DNA from: Sediminibacterium sp.
GTDB taxonomy: Bacteria; Bacteroidota; Bacteroidia; Chitinophagales; Chitinophagaceae
Length of the DNA: 64,000 bases
Assembly (NCBI GenBank): GCA_017537025.1
Contig: JAFWCB010000004.1
Location: 310,001-374,000 of the forward strand
Reading direction: 5' to 3'
How positions within the stretch are numbered: position 1 is the first letter of the stretch; each line of letters starts with the position of its first letter. The translations under genes were made by a program, and so were the position numbers. The notes beneath the pieces are model-generated. The model searched no databases and was not told where the DNA came from. It worked only from the letters and a program-made list of their open reading frames with translations. Of the stretch, positions 1 through 8,690 are shown piece after piece.

Positions 1-2307
1 AAATCGTTTCTCGCCTTCATACACAATACCCGCAGCTTCTCCTGCAAAAGCAGCACTGATTGTCCTGTTCACATCTTCTACATTTAAACCAAACTGTGCA
101 ATCTTATCCCGGTTTAGTTTAACCACAATCTGTGGAAGGCCGGTTACCTGTTCTACATATAAATCTTCTGCACCTTTTACCGTAGGTACAATCACACCGA
201 TTTTTTTTGCCAGGTCAGCCAGCACATCAAGGTCTTCTCCAAATATTTTAATTCCTACATCCTGCCGTACTCCAGCTATCAATTCATTAAACCGAAGTTG
301 TATGGGTTGAGAAAGTCCATAAAAAATCCCCGGTATTTTTTCCAGTTCCTTTTGCATCAGTTCTGCCAGTTCTTCCCGTGTGCCGGCACTGGTCCATTCT
401 TTTTTATCCTTTAAAAGAATAATCATATCACAAGCTTCAATAGGCATAGGATCGGTAGGTATTTCTGATGCGCCTATCTTTCCAATTACTTCTTTTACTT
501 CGGGAAATTTTTTCATCAGTAAGTCAGAGGCTTGCGTTATTTTTTCAATTGTCTGACTTAATGAGCTACCTGTTAACAACCTTGTTTCTACGGCAAAATT
601 TCCTTCTTCCAATGTGGGAATAAATTCGCCACCTAATGTTTTAAAAATAATCAAGCTGATTATAAATACGCCAACAGCTATACTCACTACCAATAATTTC
701 ATCTTTAAAGCACCACGTATTAATGGCGTATATAGTCGTTGGAAAAACTTCATCATTTTATCAGAAAGGTTTTGCTTGTGGCTTATTTTTTTACTTAAAA
801 CAAGTGCACTCATCATAGGTACATAAGTAATCGAAAGTAAGAAGGCCCCTAGAATGGCAAATGATACCGTTTGAGCCATTGGGCCGAACATTTTTCCTTC
901 AATTCCAACAAGTGCTAAAATTGGTAAGTAAACGATTAATATGATAATCTCACCAAAGGCTGCCGCATTTCTAATTTTTGAAGCCGAAAGAAATACCTCA
1001 CTATCCATTTCAGCTTGTGTAAGGGGTTCTTTAGATTTTCTATTTGCCAGATGATGCATTGTTGCTTCAACAATGATAACTGCTCCATCTACAATCAACC
1101 CAAAGTCAATAGCACCTAAACTCATAAGATTACCCGACACACCAAACAGGTTCATCAACGAAATAGCAAAAAGCATTGCAAGCGGAATTACGGAAGCCAC
1201 TATCAACCCGGAGCGGATATTACCAAGGAAAACCACCAATACAAAGATTACAATCAAAGCACCTTCAATTAGGTTCGTTTTTACAGTTCCAATAGCCCTG
1301 CTAACTAAAGCACTTCTGTCAAGAAAGGGTTCAATGACCACACCTTCCGGCAAGCTTTTCTGAATCTGGATTATTTTATCTTTTACACTATTAATTACAA
1401 TGCTGGAATTTGCTCCTTTGAGCATTAAAACAATACCACCAACTACTTCCCCTTCTGCATTACGGGTTAATGCCCCATATTGTGTAGCATGACCAAGTTG
1501 TACCGTAGCAATATCCCTTACCAATACGGGTGAACCGCCTGTAGTCCTTGTAACAACAATTTTTTCAATGTCAGTGATTGTTTTAATAAAGCCTTCGCTG
1601 CGGATAAAATAAGCGTTAGGTTTCTTATCTATATACGCACCACCTGTATTCTGGTTATTTTTTTCAAGGGCATTAAATACATCTGCTATTGACAAATTAT
1701 AGCTGCGCAGCTTATCTGTGTTTAACGCAATTTCATATTGTTTTAAAAGCCCCCCGAAGCTGTTTACATCAGCAATACCGGGTGTACCAAGCAATTGACG
1801 ACGGACAATCCAGTCCTGTATCGTCCGAAGCGACATGGCATCGTATTTATCTTCATATCCTTTTTTTGCATGTAAAACATATTGATAAATTTCACCTAAT
1901 CCCGTAGATATAGGAGCCATCTCAGGGTTGCCAATATTATTTGGTATTTGGTTACGGGCTTCTATCAACCGTTCACCTACTTGCTGACGGGCCCAATAGA
2001 TATTTGCATCATCATGAAATACAACAGTAACTACAGATAATCCAAACCTTGATATGGAACGGATTTCCTTGATTTCGGGAATCGTAGCCATTGTTTGCTC
2101 GACAGGAAAGGATATTAACTGTTCTACTTCCTGAGCCGCCAATGATGGACTAATAGTAATTATTTGCACTTGATTGTTGGTGATATCCGGCACAGCATCA
2201 ATCGGCAGTTTTTTTGCCGAATAAACACCCCATATTATTAATGCAAGTGTAAACAGGCCAATGACCAATTTATTTTTTATGGAGAATTGAATGATTTTAT
2301 TGAGCAT
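1..2307 (-). CDS. czcA: CzcA-type heavy-metal RND pump, cut by left edge
   Basis: This is the inner-membrane pump of a tripartite heavy-metal efflux system, which exports divalent cations through an adaptor and a TolC channel using the proton gradient. 769 residues are visible from an ATG at 2307; the frame is open to base 1, so about 270 C-terminal residues are missing (family length is about 1040). The N-terminus has the typical short cytosolic start, TM1 and the PIDAVPDITNNQVQI motif. TM4 carries DFGLIVDGAVIIVE near residues 398-411, the signature of the Zn/Co/Cd (HME-1, CzcA) branch, unlike the two other pumps in the window. The partner adaptor and channel genes are not next to it in view and may lie to the left. 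The substrate is inferred from the TM4 motif only. Confidence 0.93.
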   Translation of the reverse strand, partial: MLNKIIQFSIKNKLVIGLFTLALIIWGVYSAKKLPIDAVPDITNNQVQIITISPSLAAQEVEQLISFPVEQTMATIPEIKEIRSISRFGLSVVTVVFHDDANIYWARQQVGERLIEARNQIPNNIGNPEMAPISTGLGEIYQYVLHAKKGYEDKYDAMSLRTIQDWIVRRQLLGTPGIADVNSFGGLLKQYEIALNTDKLRSYNLSIADVFNALEKNNQNTGGAYIDKKPNAYFIRSEGFIKTITDIEKIVVTRTTGGSPVLVRDIATVQLGHATQYGALTRNAEGEVVGGIVLMLKGANSSIVINSVKDKIIQIQKSLPEGVVIEPFLDRSALVSRAIGTVKTNLIEGALIVIFVLVVFLGNIRSGLIVASVIPLAMLFAISLMNLFGVSGNLMSLGAIDFGLIVDGAVIIVEATMHHLANRKSKEPLTQAEMDSEVFLSASKIRNAAAFGEIIILIVYLPILALVGIEGKMFGPMAQTVSFAILGAFLLSITYVPMMSALVLSKKISHKQNLSDKMMKFFQRLYTPLIRGALKMKLLVVSIAVGVFIISLIIFKTLGGEFIPTLEEGNFAVETRLLTGSSLSQTIEKITQASDLLMKKFPEVKEVIGKIGASEIPTDPMPIEACDMIILLKDKKEWTSAGTREELAELMQKELEKIPGIFYGLSQPIQLRFNELIAGVRQDVGIKIFGEDLDVLADLAKKIGVIVPTVKGAEDLYVEQVTGLPQIVVKLNRDKIAQFGLNVEDVNRTISAAFAGEAAGIVYEGEKRF

Positions 2308-2324
2308 GTCTTAATTCTGTTTGG

Positions 2325-2477
2325 TTATATATGATACCTGAAGAAATGAATGATTCTTTCCACAATTGCGGCAATAAGTACAGCACAGGCAATTCCAATA
2401 AGAATGATTCTGATTATTCTTATCACTAAAAGCTTTTTTCTTTTCTTGCCTTTTGTAATTTTTTTGGCTGTGGCCAT
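2325..2477 (-). CDS. small basic single-TM protein (50 aa)
   Basis: A 50-residue reading frame starts at ATG 2477 and ends 17 bp before the start of the czcA-type gene. It begins MATAKK, has a Lys/Arg-rich first third, one hydrophobic helix of about 20 residues (residues 21-40, with a Cys inside) and a short tail with two His. A Cys-rich frame overlaps it (2311-2505), but that frame has no hydrophobic or domain pattern, while this one reads as a clear membrane peptide. Its position directly upstream of the pump suggests co-transcription. Another small protein with the same layout lies at 3028-3186. The function is unknown; it may be a pump-associated small membrane protein, which is inference. 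Confidence 0.5.
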   Translation of the reverse strand: MATAKKITKGKKRKKLLVIRIIRIILIGIACAVLIAAIVERIIHFFRYHI

Positions 2478-2557
2478 TGCCAGCAATGGGAAATGAATGA
2501 TACAATAGCTGAATAAGCCAATAAATGACTTACAGCAAATTCAATAAAGGAGTGAGA

Positions 2558-2878
2558 TTAAGAAAGTTTGGGAGGTTGCCAGATGCTATTTTGAGCTTCA
2601 GTACTGAACGCTACATTATAAAGGGGGTATTTCTCTGATTGAAATTCGACTTTACTTATCTGAGCCTTAGCAAAAGGAGAGTAAAATGCTGAAGCCGCAC
2701 AACAAGAACATGAGCAGAACGGAGAACAGGCTTCTGTATTATGTTTATGCTGCTGGTGGTTGTCATTAGCTGCTGAAATTTTTGCTTCTGCCCTGACATT
2801 ACATTCCTTTCTATCGCCACACGGGAGGCAGGATATGTAAATTAATGCCAAAGACAATATGGAGAAGAATAATTTCAT
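2558..2878 (-). CDS. DUF6660-like Cys-rich secreted protein
   Basis: This 106-residue protein has a signal peptide (MKLFFSILSLALIYISCLPC), a His-containing stretch (HQQHKHNTEAC) and a dense Cys cluster (CSPFCSCSCC, about residues 63-72). The C-terminal third is not hydrophobic. This matches small periplasmic proteins of the DUF6660 type found beside metal efflux genes in Bacteroidota. The start at ATG 2878 is chosen because it gives a proper signal sequence; an upstream in-frame start would add 13 residues of poor signal character. TATTTTTG, a good match to the Bacteroidetes -7 element TAnnTTTG, lies just upstream, followed by repeated TTGCAA motifs. Metal binding is inferred from the Cys and His content. 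Confidence 0.7.
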   Translation of the reverse strand: MKLFFSILSLALIYISCLPCGDRKECNVRAEAKISAANDNHQQHKHNTEACSPFCSCSCCAASAFYSPFAKAQISKVEFQSEKYPLYNVAFSTEAQNSIWQPPKLS

Positions 2879-2881
2879 TGG

Positions 2882-2951
2882 TTGCAAAAATAGGATGTTT
2901 TGTTGCAAATTGCACACTCGGCCATGTATAATTTAGCAATATGGTTGCAAA
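2882..2951. promoter_or_regulatory. phased TTGCAAA motifs upstream of 2558-2878 gene
   Basis: TTGCAAA occurs at 2882, 2903 and 2945. The hexamer TTGCAA is its own reverse complement, and the spacings are 21 and 42 bp, so the copies sit on the same face of the helix. They start 4 bp upstream of the minus-strand ATG at 2878, which is where a regulator of that gene could bind. No protein is known for the site from sequence alone. Confidence 0.3.
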
Positions 2952-3027
2952 TCGCCCGGTTAAACCCTCTTATGCCCGGTTTTATGCTTAAATATTTACA
3001 AGAGGCCCATTATCACCAACTATGGTT

Positions 3028-3186
3028 TCATTTCTTTTCAATATGCATGTGTTGCAAAAGTATAATCAGAATAAAAATAGCAAGTACCAAGAGACCAAGA
3101 CACCCCCAAAAGATATATCTGAGAATCTTTTGAGTTAACGTTTTGCCTTTAGCTTTAGCTTTTTGTTGCTTACTGCTTTTTTTCAT
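3028..3186 (-). CDS. small basic single-TM protein (52 aa)
   Basis: A 52-residue frame runs from ATG 3186 to a TGA at 3028. The first 20 residues are rich in Lys and Gln, followed by one strong hydrophobic helix (about residues 22-44) and a short tail LLQHMHIEKK containing His and Met. The layout (basic head, one TM, His-bearing tail) is the same as that of the 50-residue protein at 2325-2477, though the sequences are not clearly alignable. It lies between the PepSY gene and the DUF6660-like gene, all on the same strand. No family was recognised. Confidence 0.45.
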   Translation of the reverse strand: MKKSSKQQKAKAKGKTLTQKILRYIFWGCLGLLVLAIFILIILLQHMHIEKK

Positions 3187-3299
3187 ATTCTAAATAGATA
3201 CAAGAACCTGAATATTCAATCCCAGTATAAAATAAGCTTTAATAATTGTAAGTTTTTTTCGTCTCAAATTAAATAAAGCGAACACAATCTGCATCCGTA

Positions 3300-4085
3300 C
3301 TAATTCACAGATGGGAAATTTGTGGCTTTTTTCTTATTCCTCTTTGCACTCACAAAGAACAAAGCAAATCCACTCAGCACCGTTACCAGGCCAAATATTG
3401 AAAATGCCCGAAGCAACCAATTACCAATATGGTCTCTGCTTTCATAATCCATGGTATGCATCATCCATAAGAAATCAAATATTCTCCATTTATTGTTCCT
3501 GAATTTTTGAACGGTTCCTAATTCACTGGCAACGTAAACCGTCGTTTTTGAAGGATGCTCAAATGTAATGGCATAAGCAGGCAAAGGGCTTTCCCGATAT
3601 TCATGATGACCATTTGTGCCGGTTAAGTATTCAATTGATTTTACTTTTGGCTCACCATTAAATCTCATTTTGGCTACTTCAACTGCTTCCTCTTTTGTTA
3701 ACGGACTACGAAGCTGACCGGTTTCGGCATTGGCAAGATGATTCATTGCCTGCATATCATGTTCATGATTTGTTTCGTTGTGGATAGCACTGATACAACG
3801 AACCTGGTAAAATGGCTTGCCCAAAATTTCTATTAACTGAATGGAAACAATTGAATCAATCTGATGAACTTTCCTGATAGTATCCAGCACTACGGTAGGG
3901 CTAACCAGAGAAATATGAGATGACAATAGCGGTGCATTTTTCTTTTGAAAATCTCCATGCACTTCATCCATATTGCTCCAACTGAAATACAGGCCGCCAA
4001 TTGTCCATAATAAAAATTGGATGCCCAAAATAACACCCAGCCAGCGGTGTGTTTTACGGATGTAGTAGTGTTTGCTTTTTGCCAT
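3300..4085 (-). CDS. PepSY-domain membrane protein
   Basis: This 261-residue protein has an N-terminal helix starting with a basic cluster (KTHRWLGVILGIQFLLWTIGGLYFSW, about residues 11-36, cited in part), a periplasmic region, and a C-terminal TM (about residues 225-247) that ends in a basic tail. The central part contains two PepSY-like stretches (TKEEAVEVAKMRF... and the segment before the second TM with WMMHTMDY). It resembles PepSY-associated TM proteins that sit in copper or iron operons of Bacteroidota. A His/Met patch (NHEHDMQAMNH, about residues 107-117) fits metal binding. It follows the ATPase gene by 19 bp, so it is likely in the same operon. Its exact role is unknown. Confidence 0.75.
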   Translation of the reverse strand: MAKSKHYYIRKTHRWLGVILGIQFLLWTIGGLYFSWSNMDEVHGDFQKKNAPLLSSHISLVSPTVVLDTIRKVHQIDSIVSIQLIEILGKPFYQVRCISAIHNETNHEHDMQAMNHLANAETGQLRSPLTKEEAVEVAKMRFNGEPKVKSIEYLTGTNGHHEYRESPLPAYAITFEHPSKTTVYVASELGTVQKFRNNKWRIFDFLWMMHTMDYESRDHIGNWLLRAFSIFGLVTVLSGFALFFVSAKRNKKKATNFPSVN

Positions 4086-4104
4086 AACAATGTAGCTTGT
4101 TGGT

Positions 4105-6390
4105 TTATTTTACTTTCAGCAGACTTGCATTAATTGCCACTACCACTGTGCTTACACTCATTAATACAGCACCGGCAGCGGGGCTTAACAGGATTCCCGT
4201 TTTGTACAATACACCTGCCGCCAATGGTAAAGCCACTACATTATATCCCGTTGCCCAAATCAAATTTTGAATCATCTTTCTGTACGTGGCTTTACCAAAC
4301 TGAATCAATGAAACAACATCTTTGGGATTACTGTTTACCAATACAATCCCTGCTGTTTCGGCGGCGATATCAGAACCTGAACCAACTGCTATGCCTACAT
4401 TAGCCTGAGCCAAAGCCGGTGCATCATTTACTCCGTCGCCTGTCATAGCTACAAATTCACCCTTGCTTTGCAATTCTTTTATTTTTTCTAACTTCTGATG
4501 TGGTAATACTTCGGCAAAAAAACTATCCATACCCAATCTATCACTTACCCCTTTGGCCACAGTTGCATTGTCACCTGTTAATAAGATTACCTTGATGTTA
4601 TTTTCATGCAATGTTTTAATAGCCTCTGCGGATTCGGGTCTTATTTCATCAGCCAAAGCAATGGAGCCAGCAATATCATCATCAATTAATACAAATACAA
4701 GAGTCTCTTCCGACTTAACCATATCTTCCTTTGTAAGGAATGAAAATTTTTCTTTTAAATATCCGGGGCTAACCACCATTACATCTTTTCGGTCAATAAC
4801 TCCGGTTATACCTTTTCCCGTGATGGCTTCAAAACCGATAACTGCAGGAAGTTCAAGATTCAATTCTTTTGCTTTGGCTGTTATGCCCGTTGCAATCGGA
4901 TGTTCTGAATTCTGTTCGAGTGCCGCTGCGTATTGGAGCACCTGTTCCTGTGTATATTTATCATTATGCGTTACATACCGTACTACCTGAAATTTCCCAA
5001 CTGTTAATGTTCCTGTTTTATCAAACACCAGCGTTGTTATCTTTCTTGCATTTTCAAAGGCAGTTCTGTTCTTTATCAGTAAACCATGTTTGGCAGACAA
5101 GGCGGTTGATTTTGCAACTACTAATGGTACGGCTAATCCCAACGCATGGGGACAGCAAATAACAATTACGGTTACCATCCGCTCAATAGAAAACGCTAAA
5201 TCTTTTCCTGATAAATACCATACGAGAAATGTAGTGATGCCTGCAACAATCGCAATCAGCGTTAGCCATCTTGCTGCTCTGTCTGCAATTAATTGTGTTT
5301 TGGACTTTGATTTTTGTGCATCCTGTACCAGCTTTATAACCTGTGATAAGTAGGAGTCCTTTGCGCCGTGTGATACAGCAACCTTTATTGCACCGTTACC
5401 ATTGATAGCACCTGCTATCACTTTATCACCTTTTGTTTTCTCCACCGGTTTTGATTCGCCGGTGAGCATGGATTCATTAAGGTAACTTTCACCATCTACG
5501 ATAACGCCATCCGCAGCAACCTTCTCACCGGGCTTGATAAGAATGACATCATTTTCTTTCAGCGATTCTGTTTTTACATCAGTTATTATATCACCATTTA
5601 CCAAATGAGCATCATCCGGCATCAACTGTACTAATAATTCCAGTTCCCTTGATGCACCGGCAACAGATTTCATTTCTATCCAGTGTCCTAATAACATGAT
5701 AAGAATTAGGGTTGCTAACTCCCAAAAGAAATCCATGCCATTTAAACCCAATACAGTAGCTACGCTGTAGATATAGGCTACTGAAATGGCAAATGCCACC
5801 AATGTCATCATACCGGGATTCCTGGCTCTCATTTCACCAACCAATCCTTTTAGAAAAGGCCAGCCACCATAAAAAAATACAACAGAAGATAAAAAGAGCA
5901 ATATATATTTTGAACCGGGAAAACTGATATGGATATTCAACCAATGCTGAATCATTTCTGATAGCAGCATAATGGGAATAGTTAATACCAGCACTACATA
6001 GAATCGTTTTTTAAAATCTGCAATGCCTGATGAATGGGAAGAATGTGTTGCTCCATCTTTTGGTTTGGTTAGGGGGATTAAAGTCATACCACATAAAGGG
6101 CATTTACCAGGGCCATCCTGAATTATTTGGGGATGCATGGGACAGGTGTACTTTTGGAACCCTTGAGTATTTTGCATTTCAACAACAGGTGCAACATGCT
6201 GCTCATTAACAGAGGAAGCCTCTTTTATATGGTCTGTATGTTGATGCTGCGAATGAGAATATTCTTTCTCTTTTGCATCAACAGGAACGAGATTCATTCC
6301 GCATTTGGGGCAGTTACCAGGCTTGTCCTGCATGATTTCCGGATGCATGGGACAGGTGTACCGTTGTTGATTGTTGTGATTATGTTCCAT
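4105..6390 (-). CDS. copB: CopB-type P1B copper ATPase with two HMBDs
   Basis: This 761-residue pump uses ATP to move copper or silver out of the cytoplasm. Two heavy-metal-binding domains stand at the N-terminus ([22 protein letters not shown] near residue 11, cited in part, and a second copy near residue 80) with a His-rich link between them. Then come the membrane helices, the actuator motif MLTGES (near 308), the TM6 motif CCPHALG (near 413), the phosphorylation motif DKTGT (near 457), the SEHPIA motif, and GDGVND (near 652). CPH instead of CPC, and MSVST in the last helix, point to the P1B-3 (CopB) group rather than to CopA. It lies 27 bp downstream of the multicopper oxidase, a usual pairing in copper tolerance. 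The cargo ion (Cu(I), Cu(II) or Ag) is not decided by the sequence. Confidence 0.95.
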   Translation of the reverse strand: MEHNHNNQQRYTCPMHPEIMQDKPGNCPKCGMNLVPVDAKEKEYSHSQHQHTDHIKEASSVNEQHVAPVVEMQNTQGFQKYTCPMHPQIIQDGPGKCPLCGMTLIPLTKPKDGATHSSHSSGIADFKKRFYVVLVLTIPIMLLSEMIQHWLNIHISFPGSKYILLFLSSVVFFYGGWPFLKGLVGEMRARNPGMMTLVAFAISVAYIYSVATVLGLNGMDFFWELATLILIMLLGHWIEMKSVAGASRELELLVQLMPDDAHLVNGDIITDVKTESLKENDVILIKPGEKVAADGVIVDGESYLNESMLTGESKPVEKTKGDKVIAGAINGNGAIKVAVSHGAKDSYLSQVIKLVQDAQKSKSKTQLIADRAARWLTLIAIVAGITTFLVWYLSGKDLAFSIERMVTVIVICCPHALGLAVPLVVAKSTALSAKHGLLIKNRTAFENARKITTLVFDKTGTLTVGKFQVVRYVTHNDKYTQEQVLQYAAALEQNSEHPIATGITAKAKELNLELPAVIGFEAITGKGITGVIDRKDVMVVSPGYLKEKFSFLTKEDMVKSEETLVFVLIDDDIAGSIALADEIRPESAEAIKTLHENNIKVILLTGDNATVAKGVSDRLGMDSFFAEVLPHQKLEKIKELQSKGEFVAMTGDGVNDAPALAQANVGIAVGSGSDIAAETAGIVLVNSNPKDVVSLIQFGKATYRKMIQNLIWATGYNVVALPLAAGVLYKTGILLSPAAGAVLMSVSTVVVAINASLLKVK

Positions 6391-6417
6391 AAAACATTTT
6401 TATTTGCTTTTAAGAAA

Positions 6418-8679
6418 TCAATAGTGCCATGTTAATCCAATTCCCCATTTGTAATCGCTGTCATAATTTGTGCTGATGGAAAATGATTTTGCAATCATAT
6501 ACCTTGCTGCTACATTATATTCCTTATCAGTATTTACCCTGAAATCGACAAAGAAATTATTGCTCAGAGGCAAATCTCTTCTTTCCAATTGCAGTCTTAA
6601 ACGGCCCGTATGGTCAATCCGCCATTCTGAACGGATGAGCATAGGTAATAAGTAATAAAAGCCAGCATCAAAAACCCGGCGGTTATCCTTTGTGTTTGGT
6701 TTGTTTGCTAATGGCAGCGTTTTATTTTTTCTATAATCATAGCCTATATAAAAGGCGAGGTATTGTTTTTTATCGAGGTAACGAAGTAAATGCGTTTCCG
6801 TTTCGTAGTTCCCCTTCCAGCTTGCCCTGCCTTCAAATTCCAACGCCATTTTATTGTTTGAAATATTTCCACTAAACCATGCCCCCTGCGAATGCACCGA
6901 TAAATCATACCACGGATAAAGAATATTATCTTCCTTTTTCAATTTCCGGTACCCGGTTTTAGCAAATTCGTTTTGTTCACTGCCTTCATAGCTTACTATC
7001 CGGGCCATACCGGCCATCATGTGGTATAAAATATGGCAATGAAAAAACCAATCCTGTTCTTCGTTGGCATCAAATTCAATAGTTACGGTTTCCATTGGCT
7101 TAATATCAAACGTATGTTTCATGGGCGAATATTCACCCTGTGCATTGATGAAGCGGAAGAAATGGCCGTGCAAATGCAATGGGTGCCGCATCATGGTATT
7201 GTTGGTCAATACAAATCTTACCCTTTCACCCTTTCGTATAAGAATTTTATCAGCAGCAGATAGTGTCTTAAAATCAAACGACCAAACATACCGGAGCATA
7301 TTGCCGGTAAGTGCAAGCTTAACTTCCCTTGGTACTAATGAGGAATCCAACGTAGTTGGATGTAATGACCGGAGCATATTGTAATTAAATTCACCCGGCA
7401 TTTCCATTTTCATATCCATGCCTGCCATATCGTTCATCTTCATACCCTCCATACTATTCATGTTCATTTCCTTTTTTGGAGATGAAGTATCATTGGGCAT
7501 ATTCATATTTTTCATGTCCATACCCGGCATATTGCCCATGTCCATTCCTTTCATATTCATGCTGCCCGTTTGCTGCATCATCTTAAAATAATTCAGCCTT
7601 GGAATATCCGGGGCTTTAATAACAGGGCCGTTGCCAAAGAAAGCAGACGAATATCCCATAACGTCCCACGAAGTAGCCCTTAGTTCTGCAGTGCCTGTTT
7701 CGGGAACTGTAATCAATATGTCGTAAGTTTCTGCAATAGCAATTTCCAGTTTATTTACATTAACAGGAGTTACATTAATACCATCAGCGGCAATTATCCG
7801 CATATAGCTGTTTGCATATTGCAGGTTGAAATAAGTAGAAGCCGAACCGTTGATAATCCGCAGCCGGATTATTTCTCCCGGCTTTGCATCTTTAAATTCA
7901 TTTGTTTCCTGCCCGTTCAATAAAAATTTATTGTAGTAAACATCAGATACATCCATGGCGGGCATACGCTGCCATTCCTGTTTCAATTTATCTTTAAATG
8001 CACCTGCTGCAATAGCTTCTCCATAGCTTTGCAATGCTCCTTTTTTAATGGCATACCATTCACCGCCACGTTTCAGGTAACGTAATACCTGGTGTGGGTT
8101 TTCATCTGTCCAGTCGGATAATAATACTACATACTCTTTCAATTGCGGCTCCGGCTGGGCAGGGTGTATTACAATAGAACCATACAAACCACTTTGCTCC
8201 TGTAGCATAGTGTGGGAATGGTACCAGTATGTGCCGCTTTGAATAAGTGGAAAAGTGAAAGTATAAGTTTCGCCCGGTTCAACAGGGGATGTGTTTAAGT
8301 AGGGAACACCATCTTCTTTATTAGGCAACAAGATACCATGCCAGTGAATGGATGTTTCCATCTTCATCATGTTGTGTACCCTGATAATAGCTGTATCACC
8401 TTCAGTAAATTCAAGAATAGGAGCCGGTATTTGTCCGTTAATAGCAATTGCATGACGTCGTTTGCCGGTAAAGTTCACCATCGTATCAGTTACATACAGG
8501 TCGTACTCCACTTTCTTACCCTGATATATGTTTCCGGGAGCAAGCTGGGTTTTCTTTAAAGGAAAATTGTATGATGTTATTTTTTTAAGTCCATCATCCA
8601 TTGCTCCTGGCATTGAGTGATTCATCTGTGCAAAAGTGTAAAAAGGAATCAGGAAAAAAAGTGAAAGCAGTTTCTTCAT
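6418..8679 (-). CDS. multicopper oxidase with extra C-terminal barrel-like domain
   Basis: This 753-residue secreted enzyme is expected to oxidise Cu(I) to the less toxic Cu(II). After a signal peptide (residues 1-17) come the three cupredoxin domains with copper motifs HWHG (near 116), WYHSHT (near 155), HPLHLHGH (near 500) and HCHILYHMMAGM (near 546). Between domains 2 and 3 a Met-rich insert (about 370-425, NMKGMDMGNMPGMDMKNMNM in part) is like the Cu(I)-collecting inserts of CueO/PcoA. After the last copper motif about 170 further residues run to the end, rich in alternating aromatic strands and finishing in WHY. These look like outer-membrane strands of CopB type, so this may be a PcoA-PcoB-like fusion. 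The fusion assignment is inference. Confidence 0.92.
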   Translation of the reverse strand: MKKLLSLFFLIPFYTFAQMNHSMPGAMDDGLKKITSYNFPLKKTQLAPGNIYQGKKVEYDLYVTDTMVNFTGKRRHAIAINGQIPAPILEFTEGDTAIIRVHNMMKMETSIHWHGILLPNKEDGVPYLNTSPVEPGETYTFTFPLIQSGTYWYHSHTMLQEQSGLYGSIVIHPAQPEPQLKEYVVLLSDWTDENPHQVLRYLKRGGEWYAIKKGALQSYGEAIAAGAFKDKLKQEWQRMPAMDVSDVYYNKFLLNGQETNEFKDAKPGEIIRLRIINGSASTYFNLQYANSYMRIIAADGINVTPVNVNKLEIAIAETYDILITVPETGTAELRATSWDVMGYSSAFFGNGPVIKAPDIPRLNYFKMMQQTGSMNMKGMDMGNMPGMDMKNMNMPNDTSSPKKEMNMNSMEGMKMNDMAGMDMKMEMPGEFNYNMLRSLHPTTLDSSLVPREVKLALTGNMLRYVWSFDFKTLSAADKILIRKGERVRFVLTNNTMMRHPLHLHGHFFRFINAQGEYSPMKHTFDIKPMETVTIEFDANEEQDWFFHCHILYHMMAGMARIVSYEGSEQNEFAKTGYRKLKKEDNILYPWYDLSVHSQGAWFSGNISNNKMALEFEGRASWKGNYETETHLLRYLDKKQYLAFYIGYDYRKNKTLPLANKPNTKDNRRVFDAGFYYLLPMLIRSEWRIDHTGRLRLQLERRDLPLSNNFFVDFRVNTDKEYNVAARYMIAKSFSISTNYDSDYKWGIGLTWHY

Positions 8680-8690
8680 AATGATGTTAT

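Noticed and set aside
2311..2505. A 64-residue Cys/His-rich frame on the minus strand
   Set aside because: A frame in the same place (2325-2477) reads as a clear basic, single-TM protein. The Cys-rich frame has no signal peptide and its Cys fall without a motif.
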